Origin: CAIXOZ01 sp046091285
GTDB lineage: Bacteria > Cyanobacteriota > Cyanobacteriia > PCC-6307 > Cyanobiaceae
Direction: 5' to 3'
Assembly (NCBI GenBank): GCA_046091285.1
Contig: JBJTBH010000007.1
Span: 1-16,909 of the forward strand
Length of the DNA stretch: 16,909 nucleotides
Positions 14,234 through 16,909 of the stretch are shown in pieces. The position numbers and the translations under genes were made by a program. Every line of letters begins with the position of its first letter. The first letter of the stretch is position 1. The notes below the pieces were generated by a model. It made no database searches. It was given only the letters and a program-made list of their open reading frames with translations, and was not told the DNA's origin.

Positions 14234-14959
14234 ATGCTTTCCGGTCCTCCGGTCACTGTCACCCTTTCCGCGGCCCAATGGCTGGACCGTTTTCTGGCCG
14301 GTTCCAACCGCCAGCGCCGAACCCTGCTGTCCGGGCCCCAACCGGAGCTGACGGAGCTGACGGCACGGATTCCGGAACGCCTCACGGCCCTCGATGCCAC
14401 GGGCGACGACTGGGCGGCCGGCTGTCTGATCCAGACCCTGCTGGCCCACGGCGGTGAACAGGAACGTGCTGAATTCCGGGCCCGTCATCCCGAGGGCTGG
14501 CTGGCGGTCAACTCCGTCGCCGGTCTGAGCTTCACGGCCCTGCAGGAGGCCCTGGCCAACCAGGCCTTCGAGGACGCCGACCGGATCACCAGCGCCCTGT
14601 TGCGCGAGCTGGCCGGTCCTGCAGCCGAGCAACGGGGCTACGTGTATTACAGCGAGGTGCCGGGCATGAGCGGCCTCGATCTGCAGAGCCTCGACCGGCT
14701 CTGGCTGGTGTATTCGCAGGGGCGCTTCGGGTTCACGGTGCAGGCCCGCCTGCTGAAGGCCTGCCAGGGTCGCTGGGAGCTGCTCTGGCCGAAGCTGGGA
14801 TGGAAGAGTGCCGGGGTCTGGACCCGTTATCCCGGCTCGTTCCAATGGACCTTGAAGGCCCCTGAAGGGCACATGCCATTGATCAATCAGCTCAGAGGGG
14901 TGCGCCTGATGGACGCCCTGCTCTCCCATCCGGCCCTGCAACAACGCATGGCCGCCTGA
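14234..14959 (+). CDS. gun4: GUN4-domain tetrapyrrole-binding regulator of Mg-chelatase
   Basis: GUN4 binds protoporphyrin IX and Mg-protoporphyrin and stimulates the ChlH subunit of Mg-chelatase, controlling entry into chlorophyll synthesis. The 241 residues have an N-terminal helical bundle (about 10-90, with LTARIPERLTALDATGDDWAAG). The GUN4 core follows (about 98-230): LSFTALQEALANQAFEDADRIT, LDRLWLVYSQGRFGFTVQAR, LGWK and the strongly conserved WTRYPGSFQWTLKAPEGHMP. This two-part layout matches cyanobacterial GUN4. Some cyanobacteria carry several GUN4-domain proteins, so this could be a paralogue, although its domain pattern is that of the canonical protein. It starts at the ATG at 14234 and is divergent from mnmH. 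Confidence 0.93.
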   Translation: MLSGPPVTVTLSAAQWLDRFLAGSNRQRRTLLSGPQPELTELTARIPERLTALDATGDDWAAGCLIQTLLAHGGEQERAEFRARHPEGWLAVNSVAGLSFTALQEALANQAFEDADRITSALLRELAGPAAEQRGYVYYSEVPGMSGLDLQSLDRLWLVYSQGRFGFTVQARLLKACQGRWELLWPKLGWKSAGVWTRYPGSFQWTLKAPEGHMPLINQLRGVRLMDALLSHPALQQRMAA

Positions 14960-15012
14960 TCGATCCGGATGGACGATTCAAGGTAGGGTCAAAAGATGGT
15001 GACGCTCTGTCG

Positions 15013-15498
15013 ATGCCGGAGAGCATGCTCCCTGAACGACGGCGCACGGCTCGGTACGGGGTCCTCTGGGAACCGTCTCCACGTCAGCTGGCAGAACGGA
15101 CCGTTCAGAAGCGCTGGCGGGAGTTCATCAGTCCGTCGACCCTGCAACTGGGACCCTTGCTCGATCGGCTGCTCGAACCGATCGGCTGCGATGAACTGAA
15201 GACAAGGCTGCGTCTTGGTCTCCAGGAGGTTCTGGTGAATGCCGTCTGCCATGGCAATGGCCGCGATCCGGAGCTGCGGCTGCGGATCCGTCGGATTGAA
15301 TGCCAGCAGTGGTGGGTCTTTCAGGTGCAGGACCAGGGCGATGGCGTACCACCTGGCTGCCGATGCTGTCATCTCCCCGAGGATCCGGGAGCCTGTGCCG
15401 GTCGCGGCCTGTTCCTGATCCATCACTGCTTCGATGATGTGCGCTGGAGCAACCGCGGCAATCGCCTCCAGGTGGCCGTGCAGCGTCAGCGGCCATGA
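15013..15498 (+). CDS. Single-domain RsbW-like HATPase (anti-sigma factor/serine kinase type)
   Basis: The 161-residue protein is a stand-alone GHKL ATPase domain of the RsbW/SpoIIAB type, which usually phosphorylates an anti-sigma-factor antagonist or sequesters a sigma factor. The N-box is LGLQEVLVNAVCHGN (Glu72, Asn76), the G1 box is VQDQGDGVP (Asp107), and the G2 box is GRGLFLIHHCFDDV (130-143). There is no sensor or membrane segment. The lid between G1 and G2 contains four cysteines (Cys116, 118, 119 and 128), which is unusual. A second ATG at 15025 has a GGAG five bases upstream and may be the true start; it would remove four residues. No sigma or antagonist gene is adjacent. The last 13 bases overlap the convergent gene. 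Confidence 0.85.
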   Translation: MPESMLPERRRTARYGVLWEPSPRQLAERTVQKRWREFISPSTLQLGPLLDRLLEPIGCDELKTRLRLGLQEVLVNAVCHGNGRDPELRLRIRRIECQQWWVFQVQDQGDGVPPGCRCCHLPEDPGACAGRGLFLIHHCFDDVRWSNRGNRLQVAVQRQRP

Positions 15499-15842
15499 GT
15501 GGGGCAGCCCGGATCCCGAAGCTCACCTTTCAACCATGACAGGCCCTGCTCCAGCAGTGCCAGAACGGCGGTGCGTCGCTCAGGATCCCCGGATCCAGTC
15601 CCCCGGGGGTCGTGAAGAAGCTGCACGAGGGCGGCGCTGATCTGTTCAGCCCCGCGCCGTCCTTTCTGATGCTTGAGGGCATGCCACTGACGATCACCAA
15701 GCTGCAGCTTTCGGTGCAGGGCGATCGCCAGATCCAGGGCTTCAGGCGGCCAATCTGACGCCACCGCCGCCGGGACGGCAGGCACAGCCGCAACCGGGGC
15801 TGTCGAAGCAGGAGTTGAACGGGAGGGATCGGAGGATGCCAT
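15486..15842 (-). CDS. Small hypothetical protein, possibly DUF6439-like
   Basis: This 118-residue protein starts at the ATG at 15842. The first 30 residues are Ser/Pro/Ala-rich and probably disordered. The rest is helical: PPEALDLAIALHRKLQLGDRQWHALKHQKGRRGAEQISAALVQLL, then TAVLALLEQGLSWLKGELRDPGCP. No membrane segment or catalytic motif is seen. It resembles a small cyanobacterial family that I recall as DUF6439, but this is from memory and unverified. The longer open frame to 16211 is rejected because it runs antisense to the next gene. Its 3' end overlaps the convergent ATPase gene by 13 bases, and its start is 45 bases from the divergent 100-residue gene. Confidence 0.75.
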   Translation of the reverse strand: MASSDPSRSTPASTAPVAAVPAVPAAVASDWPPEALDLAIALHRKLQLGDRQWHALKHQKGRRGAEQISAALVQLLHDPRGTGSGDPERRTAVLALLEQGLSWLKGELRDPGCPTHGR

Positions 15843-15887
15843 GGCAGACGCTGGACGGAAGACCCTGGGTGGACCCATCCTGACGGC

Positions 15888-16190
15888 ATGCGCCCGACCA
15901 ACCGCCCGACTCCCAGCCGTTCCCCTGAGCGGCTGGCCCAGCGTCTGCACCCTCTGCGCTGGACCCATCTCTTCGCCCGCTTCTTCTCGCTGGCCGAGCG
16001 AGCACGGCGGCCGGAGATCGGTGGCAACTCCGTCGGCAATCGGCGCCTGCAGCAGAGACTGGCCCTGGCTCAACGGCTGATGGAAGCCCTGCCAACGACC
16101 TTGACCCCGGGCACAACCTTTCCCGATCACTTCTGGCGGGCTGTGCGCTGGGGTGGACTGGGGCTGGTGATCGCCCGGCTGCTGCGTTGA
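15888..16190 (+). CDS. Small basic hypothetical protein
   Basis: This is an unrecognised 100-residue protein from the ATG at 15888. It is strongly basic and helical, with RSPERLAQRLHPLRWTHLFARFFSLAERARRPE followed by RRLQQRLALAQRLMEALP. The end is more hydrophobic (FPDHFWRAVRWGGLGLVIARLLR) and could lie on a membrane surface. G/C third-position bias matches the neighbours. The antisense frame on the other strand is Gln/Gly/His-rich and looks non-coding. It is divergent from the 118-residue gene and ends 30 bases from the convergent 161-residue gene. The high Arg content suggests nucleic-acid or membrane-surface contact, but nothing specific can be claimed. Confidence 0.62.
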   Translation: MRPTNRPTPSRSPERLAQRLHPLRWTHLFARFFSLAERARRPEIGGNSVGNRRLQQRLALAQRLMEALPTTLTPGTTFPDHFWRAVRWGGLGLVIARLLR

Positions 16191-16220
16191 TACGAAGCGC
16201 CTGGATGCCATCAGCCGACC

Positions 16221-16706
16221 TCAGTGGAGGCTGCGGCTGAGCTGGGAATCCAGGGGACGGACGACATGGCTGACCTCAGGGAGGCCGGCGGCGGCAGAAC
16301 GGTCGACCGCTGTCGCTGGGACATCGGCGGATTCACCCGATCGCGTGGATTCGGAGGAGGATTCAGGAGCGGCCACAGCAGGGTCGGGCCGCTCTGCGGC
16401 CAGAGAGGCATCAACTTCAGCGGCAGGAACGGGAGAGGGAAGATCGGGCTGAGCCCCGGGAAGACGGCCCAGATCGGCGCTTTCCGGCATCGTCTGACCG
16501 CGCAGCCAGGCGTGATGCAGGGAGTGGCGACGGCGATCCTCTTCGAGCACAAGCCGATCAGCGGCGGTCCGGGGGGTTTCGCCGGGTCGGACCCTGGTGC
16601 GGAGGCAGATGCCGAAACCGCGGGCTTCGACCTGCACATCACCCTCCATCAGGACGGTCTGGAAGGTCCAGCCATCCAGCCATCGCAGACGAAAGGGGTT
16701 GGCCAT
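16221..16706 (-). CDS. Hypothetical protein with folded N-terminus and acidic, disordered tail
   Basis: This 161-residue protein starts at the ATG at 16706, nine bases after a good ribosome binding site (AAGGAG, minus strand, 16721-16716). The first 75 residues look folded: MANPFRLRWLDGWTFQTVLM, GDVQVEARGFGICLRTRVRPGETPRTAADRLVLEEDRRRH. The remaining half is a Pro/Ala/Ser/Glu-rich low-complexity tail. No membrane helix or catalytic motif is visible, and I do not recognise the family. An IS5-type element begins about 66 bases upstream of its start, so part of its regulatory region may have been moved or replaced. Confidence 0.75.
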   Translation of the reverse strand: MANPFRLRWLDGWTFQTVLMEGDVQVEARGFGICLRTRVRPGETPRTAADRLVLEEDRRRHSLHHAWLRGQTMPESADLGRLPGAQPDLPSPVPAAEVDASLAAERPDPAVAAPESSSESTRSGESADVPATAVDRSAAAGLPEVSHVVRPLDSQLSRSLH

Positions 16707-16732
16707 GGCGCAGAACTCCTTGCTTGCCAGAC

Positions 16733-16738
16733 CCTATA
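16733..16738 (-). promoter_or_regulatory. Candidate -10 element for the 161-residue gene
   Basis: On the minus strand TATAGG lies about 27 bases before the start codon and would give a short leader containing the AAGGAG ribosome binding site. A TTGCGA upstream is only 14 bases away, too close for a normal -35. No other -35 is obvious. Confidence 0.35.
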
Positions 16739-16772
16739 GGACCGCACGGGGCTCGCAAGGGCAGCCAGCTAG

Positions 16773-16909
16773 GGAGACTCTGGAAAACCCAGGCCATCCG
16801 CGGGACAATGGCCCTGTGATTGCAGGCCAGGACTGGGTTGATGGGCGGTAAACAGCTCGGCTTCTCGGATTACGAGCTCACCACGACCAAGAAGCAGACC
16901 AAACGGGAG
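16773..16909 (+). mobile_element. Left end of an IS5-family insertion sequence (truncated by window)
   Basis: The transposase reading frame at 16841 implies an IS whose left end lies just upstream. GGAGACTCTGGAAAACCC, starting about 16773, has the look of an IS5-group terminal repeat and is preceded by CTAG (16769-16772). CTAG fits the YTAR-type four-base target duplication of that group. The exact boundary is inferred, since the right end is outside the window and the inverted repeat cannot be compared. Confidence 0.6.
16841..16909 (+). CDS. IS5-family transposase, N-terminus only
   Basis: The last 69 bases encode 23 residues from the ATG at 16841: MGGKQLGFSDYELTTTKKQT and on to the window edge. 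MGGKQLGFSDYE with a following Thr/Lys-rich segment is the characteristic N-terminus of IS5-family (IS5 group) DDE transposases, which continue with an N-terminal DUF772-type domain and a DDE catalytic core. None of the catalytic residues lies in the window, so whether the copy is intact cannot be judged. No strong ribosome binding site precedes the ATG. Confidence 0.82.
   Translation, partial: MGGKQLGFSDYELTTTKKQTKRE

Noticed and set aside
14158..14400. N-terminal extension of mnmH on the minus strand
   Set aside because: The extension overlaps gun4 and is not rhodanese-like; the ATG at 14157 directly precedes the family's conserved start.
13153..14457. 434-codon plus-strand frame
   Set aside because: It is antisense to mnmH and also runs through the gun4 start in another phase.
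1..16909. CRISPR array, tRNA or rRNA gene, toxin-antitoxin pair, prophage or defence island
   Set aside because: I looked for regular spaced repeats, tRNA-like T-loops, paired small genes and phage-type genes and found none that stood up.

Overview
The window reads as ordinary chromosome of a high-GC unicellular picocyanobacterium of the Synechococcus/Cyanobium type. The evidence is a Psb28 photosystem II assembly factor, a GUN4 tetrapyrrole regulator, a lumen-targeted pentapeptide-repeat protein, the order pdhB-secD-secF, an MEP-pathway ispE, and several HIP1 octamers (GCGATCGC at 1857, 13307 and 15721). Coding density is very high. No gap between genes exceeds about 135 bases, and many neighbours overlap or abut. 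Strong GC bias at third codon positions creates long open frames antisense to real genes; these were discarded.

Layout. (1) 1-3990, minus strand: a lumenal pentapeptide-repeat protein leads three tightly packed unrecognised genes (176, 224 and 162 residues). These are followed by umuD and umuC, the SOS translesion polymerase V genes, behind a LexA-box-like sequence; umuC runs off the left edge. (2) 4038-10638, plus strand: yraN (UPF0102), ksgA/rsmA, ispE, a DUF3082-like membrane protein, a 31-codon candidate microprotein, pdhB, secD, secF and a 78-residue membrane protein. (3) 10605-14157, minus strand: mnmH (tRNA 2-selenouridine/geranyl synthase), psb28 and two tandem AI-2E/PerM-family permeases. 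(4) 14234-15498, plus strand: gun4, divergent from mnmH, then a single-domain RsbW-like ATPase. (5) 15486-16706: three small unrecognised genes in mixed orientation. (6) 16773-16909: the left end of an IS5-family insertion sequence, cut off by the window edge.

Most of the content is housekeeping: ribosome maturation, isoprenoid precursors, acetyl-CoA supply, protein translocation, tRNA modification and photosystem or chlorophyll support. I see no CRISPR array, toxin-antitoxin pair, phage module or obvious new multi-gene defence system. The parts most worth a second look are the unusual UmuD, whose N-terminal arm is long and proline-rich and carries three tandem Ala-Gly dipeptides; the LexA-like box before it; the unrecognised genes linked to the lumenal pentapeptide protein; the 31-codon membrane ORF before pdhB; the cysteine-rich lid of the RsbW-like ATPase; and the IS5 element just upstream of a small gene.
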